DNA from: Chitinophaga filiformis | GTDB lineage: Bacteria; Bacteroidota; Bacteroidia; Chitinophagales; Chitinophagaceae | Assembly (NCBI RefSeq): GCF_023100805.1 | Contig: NZ_CP095855.1 | Coordinates: 4,319,001 to 4,383,000, forward strand | Direction of reading: 5' to 3' | Length of the DNA stretch: 64,000 bases | In this document: in pieces, positions 33,611 through 42,889 of the stretch | Position numbering within the stretch: position 1 is the first letter of the stretch | Layout of the letters: each line of letters begins with the position of its first letter | Notes under the pieces: generated by a model | Databases searched by the model: none | Told to the model about the DNA's origin: nothing | What the model saw: only the letters and a program-made list of their open reading frames with translations | Made by a program: the position numbers and the translations under genes

Positions 33611-36600
33611 ATGAAACACTCTCTATTACTATTTGCATGCCTGCTATGCGCATGCATGCTCAAGGCGGGCGATATTGTCCTGCCGCCGGTATCTGCGTGG
33701 ATCAAATTTACCAATCCCGTCCGATCCGGCAGCCTCTCCTATGGCATCGAAAACAACCAGAGCGGTGAGGGCTACACGGAAGTGGCCACTGTGGATGGTG
33801 TCACCTGCAGAAAGGTTCCCGCAGGGAAATTTATGTATGTACGTTGTGACAGGGCAGCTGTTCCCACCACAGCTAAGAAAGTCATCCTGTCTATCACGTA
33901 CTACGACAACAGCATGAATTTCGTGTGGCTGAACTACACCCGTTCCGGTAGCGGCTGGGGCGGTGCCGACTTCAAGAAATCCAATACAAAGAAATGGATC
34001 ACCCGCCTGGTATTCCTGGAAGATGCTGGCCTGGATGGTAGCATGGGGTATGGTGGAGATATCCGCCTCGGCTATGGCTCAGAAGATACTTATATCAAAG
34101 ACGTCACGGTATACCTCGGATCGCTGAACCCTGATGCGCAGCCTATTCCTGCCAGACCAGACAATCCTGCTTCTGAGTTTGTAGGAAAGTCCTTTGCCGG
34201 TTACCAGCTATGGCACGAGGCCGGCCCTAAGCCGGAAGACTGGACGCATTGGGCATACGATAAAGTACCCGCTGCCGGAAGGGGGAATCACAATACAGAA
34301 ACATTCCCCCAGCTGGCGGATTATGAGGACAATCCGAATGTACCAATGTATGCCTCCAATTTTGCAAATCTAGGCAATGGTAAGCCTGCGAAGCTGTATA
34401 ATTCCACCGATAAAGGTGTGATAGATGTGCAAATGGCCCTGTTGAAAAGAACTGGTTTTGATGGCGTGGCTATTCAGCGTAATGCACCTGTTGGAAGGAA
34501 TATGAAATATACCTCCACAGACGACTATTACGTCCATATCAAAAACGCCTGTGAAGCCAACGGCAGGCTGTTCTATGTCATGTATTGTATGCCCGATCAG
34601 AACAATGGAGAAGTGAACTCCATTGACCTGGTAGAGGGTATTAAACGTGACTGGGTATACCAGATGGAACAGATCTATGAACTTACTAAATCAGGCGCTT
34701 ATGCTACCGTGAATGGCAAGCCGGTAGTAGAGCTCTGGGGATTAGGCTATTCCACTATCCTGGTCGATAAAGCGCAGGCACTGGAACTGGCGCAGTTCTT
34801 CAAAGACCGTGGTTGTTATGTGATTGCTGGCGTACCGAGGGACTGGCGACTAAGGGACGCCGGTTCCCGTCCCGATTTTGAAGAGGTGTACAAAGCCTAT
34901 AACATGATCTCTCCCTGGACGGTAGGTGTATACAATGATACAACCGGTGCAGATAATTTCAGGACACAATACCTCATCCCTGACAAACAATATTGCGATC
35001 AGAATGGCATGGGATTTTACCCGGTGATATTCCCCGGTAGCGCATGGTCTCAGCATGTATCGGGTTATCCGAATGATACCCGCAGGCTGGGAGGAAAGTT
35101 CCTCTGGAAACAGGCCCGTAATATCAAGAGTATCGGTGTGAAGTCGATGTACTATGCTATGTTGGACGAGTTTGAGGAATCGACCAATATCATCAGTTCA
35201 GCAGTAGACTATTTTGATATTCCAACAGATCAGTATTTTGGTACGCTTGGCATGGATGGCATCTGGACCTCGTCAGACTATTACCTGCGTCTCGCAGGAC
35301 AGGCAGCGCGTTTGCTGACCAGTGCAGACACGCCTGCGGATATACCGATCCCTTATTCCCTCGGTCCCATCTATTACAGGAACAGTTTTGAAAGCAGGGT
35401 GGCAAATTGTATTATCAATGACGTACCACAGAATATAGTGTCTCCCATTGATGCCTGCTTCTATAAGAACGCCTTGCTATCTTCCGCAGGTGTGAGCAAT
35501 ACAACAGTCACTATTGACAATGCCGCCGCGTTTTCGAAGAGCGGTGTATATACCGTCAGGATCAATGGTACTGCTGCGGGGGCATCTTCCTACTACTATA
35601 AAATATCCGAAACAAAGATTGCCGTGAAAGCCAATATGCAGCTGAGTTTCTGGAAGTATACCGTAAATAGTCCCGGCAGGTATACTTCTGTTGACCTGAC
35701 ATTTAAATCGGGTAAGGTATTACGCAACCTGACTGCCTATAAAGACAACAATGGTAACGCTATGCACCCGAATGTGGGCCGTGGCACTGTAGGCGGCTGG
35801 GAGAAATTTTCCTGCCAGATCGGTAAGGGAGAACTGATCGGAGACGAGATCACCGGTATCAGCATCGCTTACGACAATCCGGCTCTGAATGGCAATTTTA
35901 CCGCTTATTTTGATGATATTATCATTGAGGACGCCCTGGATACTACTATTGCGAATCCACCATCACCGGCGCCAATAGGCAGTACTATTTACCTGTATAA
36001 TGATACACTGCTGGTATGTTCGGAAAACGGAACGCAGGCCATGAACTGCAACCGTGCAGCTCTGGGACCGTGGGAGAAGTTTATAGTGGTGGATGCCGGG
36101 AACAACACCGTTGCTCTGAAAGGAAGCAATGGGCTTTATGTTACTGCTGCCAGCCCTATGTACTGCACGGGCACCACGTTCGATAGCACTACAAGATTTA
36201 AATGGGTTGGTCTGAGCAGCAATACGGTTGCCTTCCAGAGCCTGAGAGGGCAGTATATCTGTTCCGAGAATGGTACAAAGCCAATGAACTGCAATCGTGC
36301 AGCTATCGGTGGATGGGAGACCTTCAGATGGGGCACTACATCCGCCGCCAGAGTAGCGGCTATGCAGGTACTGCTGGCTGAGAACAAGCCCCTAAAAGCA
36401 AGCCTGAAGATATATCCCAACCCTGCCAGGGAACAGGTAACGTTGTACTACCAGTTGCCCCTGGCAACAGAAGCAGTAATAGAGATCTATCAGTCTAACG
36501 GAACCCTGGTAAAGACACTGAAGCAACATATCGCAGCAGGTGAACAACGTATAGCGGTAGCTACAGGTGATCTGACGCCCGGTGTTTATCTGGTGAAAAC

Positions 36601-36646
36601 TATAGCCAATACAAAGATTGAGACGAAGAAGTTAGTCGTGGAATAG
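33611..36646 (+). CDS. secreted GH71/GH99-like glycoside hydrolase with type IX sorting domain
   Basis: Encodes 1011 residues. Order: signal peptide (~19); an N-terminal beta-rich domain (~22-180); a GH71/99-like (beta/alpha)8 domain (~200-570: AGYQLWHEAGPKPEDWTHWAYD, FDGVAIQRN, RLFYVMYCMPDQ, KPVVELWGLGYS, YYAMLDEFEEST); a carbohydrate-binding-like beta-sandwich (~620-770); a fascin-like beta-trefoil domain with two near-identical motifs (SENGTQAMNCNRAALGPWEKF, and SENGTKPMNCNRAAIGGWETF ~80 residues later); and a Por-type C-terminal domain (LKIYPNPAREQVTL...KKLVVE) for type IX secretion. The sugar target is not decided; alpha-glucans or alpha-mannans are family-based options. Confidence 0.85.
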   Translation: MKHSLLLFACLLCACMLKAGDIVLPPVSAWIKFTNPVRSGSLSYGIENNQSGEGYTEVATVDGVTCRKVPAGKFMYVRCDRAAVPTTAKKVILSITYYDNSMNFVWLNYTRSGSGWGGADFKKSNTKKWITRLVFLEDAGLDGSMGYGGDIRLGYGSEDTYIKDVTVYLGSLNPDAQPIPARPDNPASEFVGKSFAGYQLWHEAGPKPEDWTHWAYDKVPAAGRGNHNTETFPQLADYEDNPNVPMYASNFANLGNGKPAKLYNSTDKGVIDVQMALLKRTGFDGVAIQRNAPVGRNMKYTSTDDYYVHIKNACEANGRLFYVMYCMPDQNNGEVNSIDLVEGIKRDWVYQMEQIYELTKSGAYATVNGKPVVELWGLGYSTILVDKAQALELAQFFKDRGCYVIAGVPRDWRLRDAGSRPDFEEVYKAYNMISPWTVGVYNDTTGADNFRTQYLIPDKQYCDQNGMGFYPVIFPGSAWSQHVSGYPNDTRRLGGKFLWKQARNIKSIGVKSMYYAMLDEFEESTNIISSAVDYFDIPTDQYFGTLGMDGIWTSSDYYLRLAGQAARLLTSADTPADIPIPYSLGPIYYRNSFESRVANCIINDVPQNIVSPIDACFYKNALLSSAGVSNTTVTIDNAAAFSKSGVYTVRINGTAAGASSYYYKISETKIAVKANMQLSFWKYTVNSPGRYTSVDLTFKSGKVLRNLTAYKDNNGNAMHPNVGRGTVGGWEKFSCQIGKGELIGDEITGISIAYDNPALNGNFTAYFDDIIIEDALDTTIANPPSPAPIGSTIYLYNDTLLVCSENGTQAMNCNRAALGPWEKFIVVDAGNNTVALKGSNGLYVTAASPMYCTGTTFDSTTRFKWVGLSSNTVAFQSLRGQYICSENGTKPMNCNRAAIGGWETFRWGTTSAARVAAMQVLLAENKPLKASLKIYPNPAREQVTLYYQLPLATEAVIEIYQSNGTLVKTLKQHIAAGEQRIAVATGDLTPGVYLVKTIANTKIETKKLVVE

Positions 36647-36670
36647 CCCTTCTTACGGTGGTTTTGAAGA

Positions 36671-36702
36671 CAGGGATACAGCCCGGCTGTATCCCTGCTT
36701 TT
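36671..36702 (+). terminator. intrinsic terminator after the GH71-like gene
   Basis: A perfect 12 bp stem (CAGGGATACAGC 36671-36682, GCTGTATCCCTG 36686-36697) with a three-base loop, followed by CTTTTATTT. It lies between convergent genes. Confidence 0.8.
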
Positions 36703-36734
36703 ATTTAAACTGAGCTTCAGGGACCTTTCTGCAA

Positions 36735-37853
36735 CTATAGGGATGAGCAGCTGTTACCCGCTAAAGTGGCTCCGGCGCCTTTGTGCCCTGTTACAGTTGA
36801 TTTTACAATTGCCGTATCGAGTATGGGAATGGTATAAGGAGGAACGAATGCGGTCACGCCATTGCCTGAAGTCGTACCTGATGTGTTGTTGAAAGCATTG
36901 CCTCTCAGTTGCACCGCACTGGAAGTCTTATCCATCAGGTCGATTGGGTTCTTCACGTTCTCAAAAACGTTGGACTCTATCAACAGGTTCGCTTCAAAAC
37001 CCGCCTGGATGCAGCTCTTGCTGTCGGTACTGCTGAAGTAGTTGTTGACAATGTGTACCTGTCCAAAACGCACCCGTGGCATTCTGGCAACACAGCCCTG
37101 TGCCCACCAGCATCTTACAAAAGTGATGCGGAAATGGCCTCTGTCGGCCGTGGCGCCGTCGCTGGAGCCGATCAGGTCTGAAAACCTGTGGTCGTCAGAA
37201 CCGCCGGGACCACCAGCTTTTGGTGCCTTTAAGTAAGTGAATTTACAATTAGAGACAGTGATATAGTCGGATGTGTTCTTAATGTCAAAGTTGCCATCCA
37301 ATCCATCTCTGAATTCGCAATGGTCTACCCATATGTTGGTACATGCATCCAGTGTGGCATTATCCCAGCCATCCACATCATATGCGCCCGGACCATCAAA
37401 AATGAGGTTGCGGATAATGATGTTTTTACATCTCTTTACATAGATAATGCCTGACTTGTCCTTGGTTTGATCAGTCGATGCTAAAGTAGCACCGGGACTG
37501 CCAAAGATGGTTTTGCCTGCCTGGTCCTGGAAGGAGATCCGGCCTCCTGATGGGATGGTAATGGTGCCGTTCACCTGTATTACCTTAATGCCTGTATTTT
37601 GAATAGCGGCTTTTAATGCATCATATGTAGAAACAACGGTAGGTTTTGCCGTGTCTCCACCGGTAGTGCCTCCATTCACAGATGCCCATGCCTGTGCTGT
37701 GCATGTTGCAGCAACAGCTACTACATCGCTTGTCGCGGCGGCAGTATCGGTATTTGCTATGCTGGTGTCTTTTGTTTCGTTTTTGTTACAAGCAGCAAAA
37801 ATAAATGTCATTAAAACAGTTATCCCTGCATTGCGCAAAGAATTGGTTCTCAT
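36735..37853 (-). CDS. pectate lyase, polysaccharide lyase family 1, lipoprotein
   Basis: Encodes 372 residues. A lipoprotein signal ends in FAAC (Cys ~22), followed by a Thr/Ala-rich linker. The parallel beta-helix enzyme follows with PL1 signatures: YVKRCKNIIIRNLIFDG, WDNATLDACTNIWVDHCEFRDG with the calcium-binding acidic residues (GLDGNFDIKN), and RMPRVRFGQVHIVNNYF, which carries the R-x-P-x-x-R motif with the catalytic arginine. It cleaves polygalacturonate by beta-elimination at the cell surface or periplasm. A TACATTTG box on the minus strand (37958-37965) is a likely -7 promoter element. The adjacent GH71-like gene is convergent, not co-transcribed. Confidence 0.9.
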   Translation of the reverse strand: MRTNSLRNAGITVLMTFIFAACNKNETKDTSIANTDTAAATSDVVAVAATCTAQAWASVNGGTTGGDTAKPTVVSTYDALKAAIQNTGIKVIQVNGTITIPSGGRISFQDQAGKTIFGSPGATLASTDQTKDKSGIIYVKRCKNIIIRNLIFDGPGAYDVDGWDNATLDACTNIWVDHCEFRDGLDGNFDIKNTSDYITVSNCKFTYLKAPKAGGPGGSDDHRFSDLIGSSDGATADRGHFRITFVRCWWAQGCVARMPRVRFGQVHIVNNYFSSTDSKSCIQAGFEANLLIESNVFENVKNPIDLMDKTSSAVQLRGNAFNNTSGTTSGNGVTAFVPPYTIPILDTAIVKSTVTGHKGAGATLAGNSCSSL

Positions 37854-38106
37854 GGATACTTGGTTTTTCTTTTAAATGTTCACTTGATTAATTGTTCACT
37901 GTCAGGTGAAGGGTCCTTGAAGTTATTTTGAGTTGTATGGTGCTCATTGTTCGGCTACAAATGTACAAATAAAATGATATAACGGAAATTGATTATTACT
38001 TAGCTTGTAAGCATCTGAATTACTTCTTCAGGTAAACAAGGTGTTACTGATTATTTTGGTAAATTACCACGGAAACATTGCTCTCTTCATTTCCAAATAG
38101 TTAGTT

Positions 38107-39072
38107 ATGCAAGATGCTGCTTTAAAACAAGACACATGGCCGGTGTTGAAATATGAAGAACTGAAAGACACCCTGGCAGCGGTTCATCTGTGGACGCAGA
38201 TAGTGGGGAAGATCCGTCTCAGGAAGATGCCCTGGTTAAACCATTCCTGGCATGTTACATTATATGTTACGCCATCCGGCCTTAGCACGGGCAGTATGCC
38301 TTACGAGCATGGTATTTTCCAGATCGATTTTGATTTCCATCTTCACCAGTTAATAATTACAACGAGTACGGGCAAACGGGAAACCGTTGACCTCCGGTCC
38401 CGGACCACCGCAGATTTTTATAGAGAGGTATTTGAAAAACTGAATGCATCAGGCATAGACGTTACAATCTATACTACTCCGAGTGAAATGGAAAACGCTG
38501 TTCCTTTCGAAGATGATGATGTAGCCCGTGCCTACGATGGAAAAAAAATGACAGATTACTGGCAGGCACTTGTCAGGGTACATAATGTGTTTACCCGTTT
38601 CAGATCCCGCTTTACCGGTAAATGCAGCCCTGTGCACTTCTTCTGGGGAGCCTTTGACCTGGCTGTTACCAGGTTCTCAGGCCGGGATGCACCGCCACAC
38701 ACCGGACAGGCGCCTAATATGCCGGCGGATGTCATGAAAGAGGCATATTCTAAGGAAGTAAGCTCCTGCGGATTCTGGCCCGGTAGCGAACAATTTCCGC
38801 ATGTCGTTTTCTACGCCTATTGTTATCCGGTTAACGAGGCATTCGGCCAACAGCCCGTGAAGCCGGAAGGGGCTTTCTATAGTAAAGAAATGGGAGAGTT
38901 CTTCCTGTATTACAACACCATTCAGCAGGCAGCAGATCCGGAAGAAGCCTTATTGTCCTTTCTGCAATCTACCTATGAAGCAGCCGCTAATACCGGCAAT
39001 TGGGACCGCAGGGCGCTGGAATGCGATCTTTCCCGGTTTGAAGAAGAATACGGCTGTTTCAGGACTTTATAA
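38107..39072 (+). CDS. DUF5996 family protein
   Basis: Encodes 321 residues, cytoplasmic. The start WPVLKYEELKDTLAAVHLWTQIVGKIRL, followed by WLNHSWHVTLYVTPSGLSTGSMPY and FQIDFDFHLHQLII, matches DUF5996 along its length; so do FFWGAFDLAVTRFSGR and FWPGS...FYAYCYP. The function is unknown. It stands alone, divergent from the pectate lyase gene. Confidence 0.85.
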   Translation: MQDAALKQDTWPVLKYEELKDTLAAVHLWTQIVGKIRLRKMPWLNHSWHVTLYVTPSGLSTGSMPYEHGIFQIDFDFHLHQLIITTSTGKRETVDLRSRTTADFYREVFEKLNASGIDVTIYTTPSEMENAVPFEDDDVARAYDGKKMTDYWQALVRVHNVFTRFRSRFTGKCSPVHFFWGAFDLAVTRFSGRDAPPHTGQAPNMPADVMKEAYSKEVSSCGFWPGSEQFPHVVFYAYCYPVNEAFGQQPVKPEGAFYSKEMGEFFLYYNTIQQAADPEEALLSFLQSTYEAAANTGNWDRRALECDLSRFEEEYGCFRTL

Positions 39073-39329
39073 GTTGAAGGTGAATGTTTAACCACGGATA
39101 TACGGGTATCAGTATGTCCGTGGCAGCCCTGTACACAGTGACGCCGGGATGGTTTGGTAAGTAGCACGTTTGTGTTATAATATGAGGCCTGTTGGGCCTT
39201 GTCAGGGGGTATTTAATGTTATTTTATCTGCAGAACCCGCTTTCTGTATTATATTCCAAATAAATATATGTATTTTTCGGGCAGGTAGTATAAAAAGGTA
39301 TTGCCTATATATCCCGAATATCGATTAAC

Positions 39330-42300
39330 ATGAAACCTACAACAGGTGTATTACTCCTGCTAATTACCATATCTTGTTTTTGTGTTCTTACTCCAACAAA
39401 GGCCGCCACATTCATCGTCACTTCGAATGCGGACAGCGGACCAGGAACCTTAAGAGATGCAATCACTAAAGCGAATAGTAACGGTACTGCCGTAAAAGAC
39501 TATATCTATTTTAATTTGCCCGGCTCACTGCCCGGCGATGTAACGATCACGCTCCTTACTGATCTGCCAGGGCTAACCGGCAATATTGCTGTTGATGCTT
39601 CCACACAGGCTGCCCCCTTATTAGGCGCCAGCGGGGCCAGGGTGATCCTGTACCGCCAGGTAACCGGTACGCCGGCATCTTATTATGCCCTGCGGGTGGA
39701 TAATGCACAGCAGGTAGAGATATATGCATTAGCCATCAAGAATACACTGAATGCCGCCATAGAAGGGCATGGTATTGAACTGACAGGTACCTGTTCGGAT
39801 ATCATCATTGGCGCATCAGGGAAAGGAAATATTATCAACGGTTATAAATACGGCATCTTTGGCGATTCAGGGAACTTCAATCCGAAGACTATCAGCAACC
39901 TGGTAATACAAAGCAATATCATTGGTTATGAAGAAGATGGTATGACGGCAACTGCTCAGTTGTCCACTTATCAGCCTATCCTGCTTACTCATCTGAACGG
40001 TGTGACACTGGGTGGTAATCTGCCTGGCCTGGGAAATGTGATCATGGGGAATTATTATGGCATCGGACTGAATATCGCAGGTGGTGATGTTGTAGCCTCT
40101 TTTAATAAGATCGGTACTGATATAAATGGGACCGGTACCATGCCCTTTAATATTTTCACAGGAGAGCTGCTGGGCGTCTATGGCAACACCAGCGGAACTG
40201 TATTGATCACCGACAACCAGGTAGCTGGTGTCAGTATTCAGGGTATTGGTTTATTTGGTTTACAGACGGGCACTTTTAGAATACTACGCAATAAGATAGG
40301 AACAGAAGTAACGGGCCAGAGTGTATTGGGACAGCGCTCTTCCGGTATACTGATCAGGGACTGTAACCAGGGTATGATAGGCGGATCCTTGTCAGATAAG
40401 AATATCATCGCCGGTTGTTATGACGCACCTGTCAGTGTGATCAGTTCTTATCGTGTGACGGTCTCCCAGAACGAGATGTTCTGTAACAATGCTACTTCCC
40501 TGAATGCAACGCCTGCAAACAGCATTCAGCTGGCCAACTGGAATCCTGCGGATGGGAGGGCGGTACCCTTTGTGCATGTCACGGCCTGTACTGCCAGTAC
40601 TTTAAGCGGGATCGCTACACCTAATGCAAAAATGGAGGCTTTCGTACCCTACAGATGTAGCGCAGGGCAGAAGTGTGATGGCCGTAACTATATAGAGACT
40701 TTCTTTGCCGGCGCGGATGGTAAATGGACATATGCCCTGAAAGGCAGGGATGGTGTGATTCTATCTGCTACCGATGCGGCAGGTGCTACCTCTGATTATA
40801 GTAATCCTGTATGGGCCAATGATATTGATGCGAATATTGTCCATACTGCCTGCGGCAAAACTACCGGTAGTATCAAAAACAAATTACTTTATAATGCTAC
40901 GCCTTTCCATTGGGAGGACGATGCAGGCAATACAGTAGGGACAGATACTTCACTCGCCAATGTACCTGCCGGTAAATACAGGCTGGTGATGTACGGTGGC
41001 GGATGCAACAAGCCAGAGTGTGTCGTATATTCTCCCTTTTTTGAAGTAAAAGATCAGACGCCGCTTGTAACAACAACTGCAACAACAACGATAGTGCCAG
41101 CCACCTGCGGCGCAAACAATGGACGCATCAGCGGATTGCAGATACAGGGAATCAATCTGAAGTTCGCATGGCGTAATGCCGCCAACGTGGTAGTCGGTGC
41201 AGGACCTGCCCTGAGCAACCTGGCGCCGGACAGTTATACATTGACCATTACCGATACCGTGAACGGATGCACGGCTACTGGCGGACCTTTTGTGATAAAA
41301 GGAGTTACTGCTCCGGTACTGGATCTCAGCGGAGCCATAGTAAAAGATGCGATCTGTAGTTTGCCCAATGGTAGCATCACCGGATTGAAAGTGACCGGCA
41401 CCGGGGTGATTACATATACCTGGAAAGACGCTGCTCAGCAGGTAGTAGGAAATGCTCCCGACCTGCTCAACAGGCCGGCAGGTGTATACACCTTGTCGTT
41501 TACAGATGAATCTAATTGCCCTGCTTCCCCTTCAGCACCTTTTACCATAACAGCACCTGGTCTGATCGCCATCAACCAGGGCAATGTAACGATCAAAGAG
41601 GCTTCCTGCGCTGCCGATGACGGAGGCGTGACCGGCCTGCAGGCTACCAATGCGGAGACCGTACGCTGGGTAGATCAGAATAACGTGACGGTAGGCAGCA
41701 GCCTGGATCTGACCAATATGCCGGCGGGTACTTATACCTTACAGATCAGTAATACCATAGGATGTAGTGCAACTGCTACTTTCACTGTTCCAAAGCACAA
41801 GCCGCTGCCGATGAACGTTGCGCAGATCAATACACAAAACCCCGTCTGCAACCAGCAGAACGGTAGTATAACCGGTCTTGTTGTTGTCGGCGGAACGCCT
41901 GCCACTTACAAATGGTTCGACCAGACAGGCGCGCTGATCAGTCAGAATAAAGACCTTACAAATGTCGGTGATGGCAATTACAGGCTGTATATCACAGATA
42001 TCGAGCAATGTGAACAGCTGGTTACCACTGTCAACCTGAAAACGCCGGATCTGCCGGTGATAGATGATAAATCAGCTTATGTGATAGATGATGTGTGCAA
42101 CACTACATCTGGTGTGATCACCGGTATCAGCGTAGCAGGCAAACAGCCGATAAGCTATGCATGGCTGAACGAAGACAGTGCAGTCGTGTCCTCTTCCGTG
42201 AGAGCGGATGGCTTGCCGGGAGGCGATTATACCCTGCAGGTTACCGATGGTTATGGATGTATCGTCTATAGTCGCCCTTTCCCTGTATTGGCGGTAGACA

Positions 42301-42824
42301 TCCTGTTGCTGGCCCCTGCTGCCAAAGATGTGACCATCATGAAAGGAATGACGGCCGAGATCAAAGTGAACGATAAGCGCATTGGTATCTACACATTGTT
42401 CAAACCCGGTACCGAATGGTCTGCAAGCAATGATACAGGCCTGTTCCGGATCGATGGTATTACGGAAACGACGACATTCGGCATGAATTACCAGTTTGGG
42501 GATTGTGTAAGTCCAACCACCATGCTGAAGGTGCATGTGATAGATGCTATCAAGGTAGTAGCGCCAACAGCTTTTTCTCCAAATGGCGATGGGCACAACG
42601 ATATATTCAAGCCTAAAGGATATGGCGTGGCTTCCTACAATGTTTTTTCCGTCATTGACCGCTGGGGAAATGTGGTGTTCACTACCAAAAATATTGATGC
42701 CGGATGGGATGGTACTTTCCGCGGTAAGAAGGTAGAAGCGGGTGGTTACGTATGGATGATACAGGGGATTGACATCCTGGGGCAGCCTGTTCAGGCGAAG
42801 GGCGCCGTACTTGTTGTCTATTAA
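39330..42824 (+). CDS. surface protein: beta-helix, SprB-like repeats, CHU_C type IX signal
   Basis: Encodes 1164 residues. A signal peptide (to ~25) precedes a right-handed beta-helix domain (~26-400; SNADSGPGTLRDAITKANSN is the usual opening). From about residue 507 to 989 there are six ~70-80-residue repeats with the pattern C-x-x-x-x-G-x-I-x-G, W, L-x-N-x-x-A-G-x-Y-x-L-x-I-T-D-x-x-x-C, like SprB repeats of gliding adhesins. The end (~1076-1164: PTAFSPNGDGHNDIFKPKG, IDRWGNVVFTT, WDGTFRGKKVEAGGYVW) is a gliding-motility-associated CHU_C domain, which directs export by type IX secretion. It is probably a large adhesin or polymer-binding protein. The membrane regulator gene follows 65 bases later. 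Confidence 0.9.
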   Translation: MKPTTGVLLLLITISCFCVLTPTKAATFIVTSNADSGPGTLRDAITKANSNGTAVKDYIYFNLPGSLPGDVTITLLTDLPGLTGNIAVDASTQAAPLLGASGARVILYRQVTGTPASYYALRVDNAQQVEIYALAIKNTLNAAIEGHGIELTGTCSDIIIGASGKGNIINGYKYGIFGDSGNFNPKTISNLVIQSNIIGYEEDGMTATAQLSTYQPILLTHLNGVTLGGNLPGLGNVIMGNYYGIGLNIAGGDVVASFNKIGTDINGTGTMPFNIFTGELLGVYGNTSGTVLITDNQVAGVSIQGIGLFGLQTGTFRILRNKIGTEVTGQSVLGQRSSGILIRDCNQGMIGGSLSDKNIIAGCYDAPVSVISSYRVTVSQNEMFCNNATSLNATPANSIQLANWNPADGRAVPFVHVTACTASTLSGIATPNAKMEAFVPYRCSAGQKCDGRNYIETFFAGADGKWTYALKGRDGVILSATDAAGATSDYSNPVWANDIDANIVHTACGKTTGSIKNKLLYNATPFHWEDDAGNTVGTDTSLANVPAGKYRLVMYGGGCNKPECVVYSPFFEVKDQTPLVTTTATTTIVPATCGANNGRISGLQIQGINLKFAWRNAANVVVGAGPALSNLAPDSYTLTITDTVNGCTATGGPFVIKGVTAPVLDLSGAIVKDAICSLPNGSITGLKVTGTGVITYTWKDAAQQVVGNAPDLLNRPAGVYTLSFTDESNCPASPSAPFTITAPGLIAINQGNVTIKEASCAADDGGVTGLQATNAETVRWVDQNNVTVGSSLDLTNMPAGTYTLQISNTIGCSATATFTVPKHKPLPMNVAQINTQNPVCNQQNGSITGLVVVGGTPATYKWFDQTGALISQNKDLTNVGDGNYRLYITDIEQCEQLVTTVNLKTPDLPVIDDKSAYVIDDVCNTTSGVITGISVAGKQPISYAWLNEDSAVVSSSVRADGLPGGDYTLQVTDGYGCIVYSRPFPVLAVDILLLAPAAKDVTIMKGMTAEIKVNDKRIGIYTLFKPGTEWSASNDTGLFRIDGITETTTFGMNYQFGDCVSPTTMLKVHVIDAIKVVAPTAFSPNGDGHNDIFKPKGYGVASYNVFSVIDRWGNVVFTTKNIDAGWDGTFRGKKVEAGGYVWMIQGIDILGQPVQAKGAVLVVY

Positions 42825-42889
42825 GCAAAAGAGTAAAAAAATAACTGTAAGATTGCGCAATACAACTTAATATTGTTTTTTGCTTAAGT

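Noticed and set aside
42072..42860. 262-codon antisense frame inside the SprB-repeat gene
   Set aside because: It is opposite to the repeated CHU_C-protein frame and has a noisy His/Arg-rich translation.
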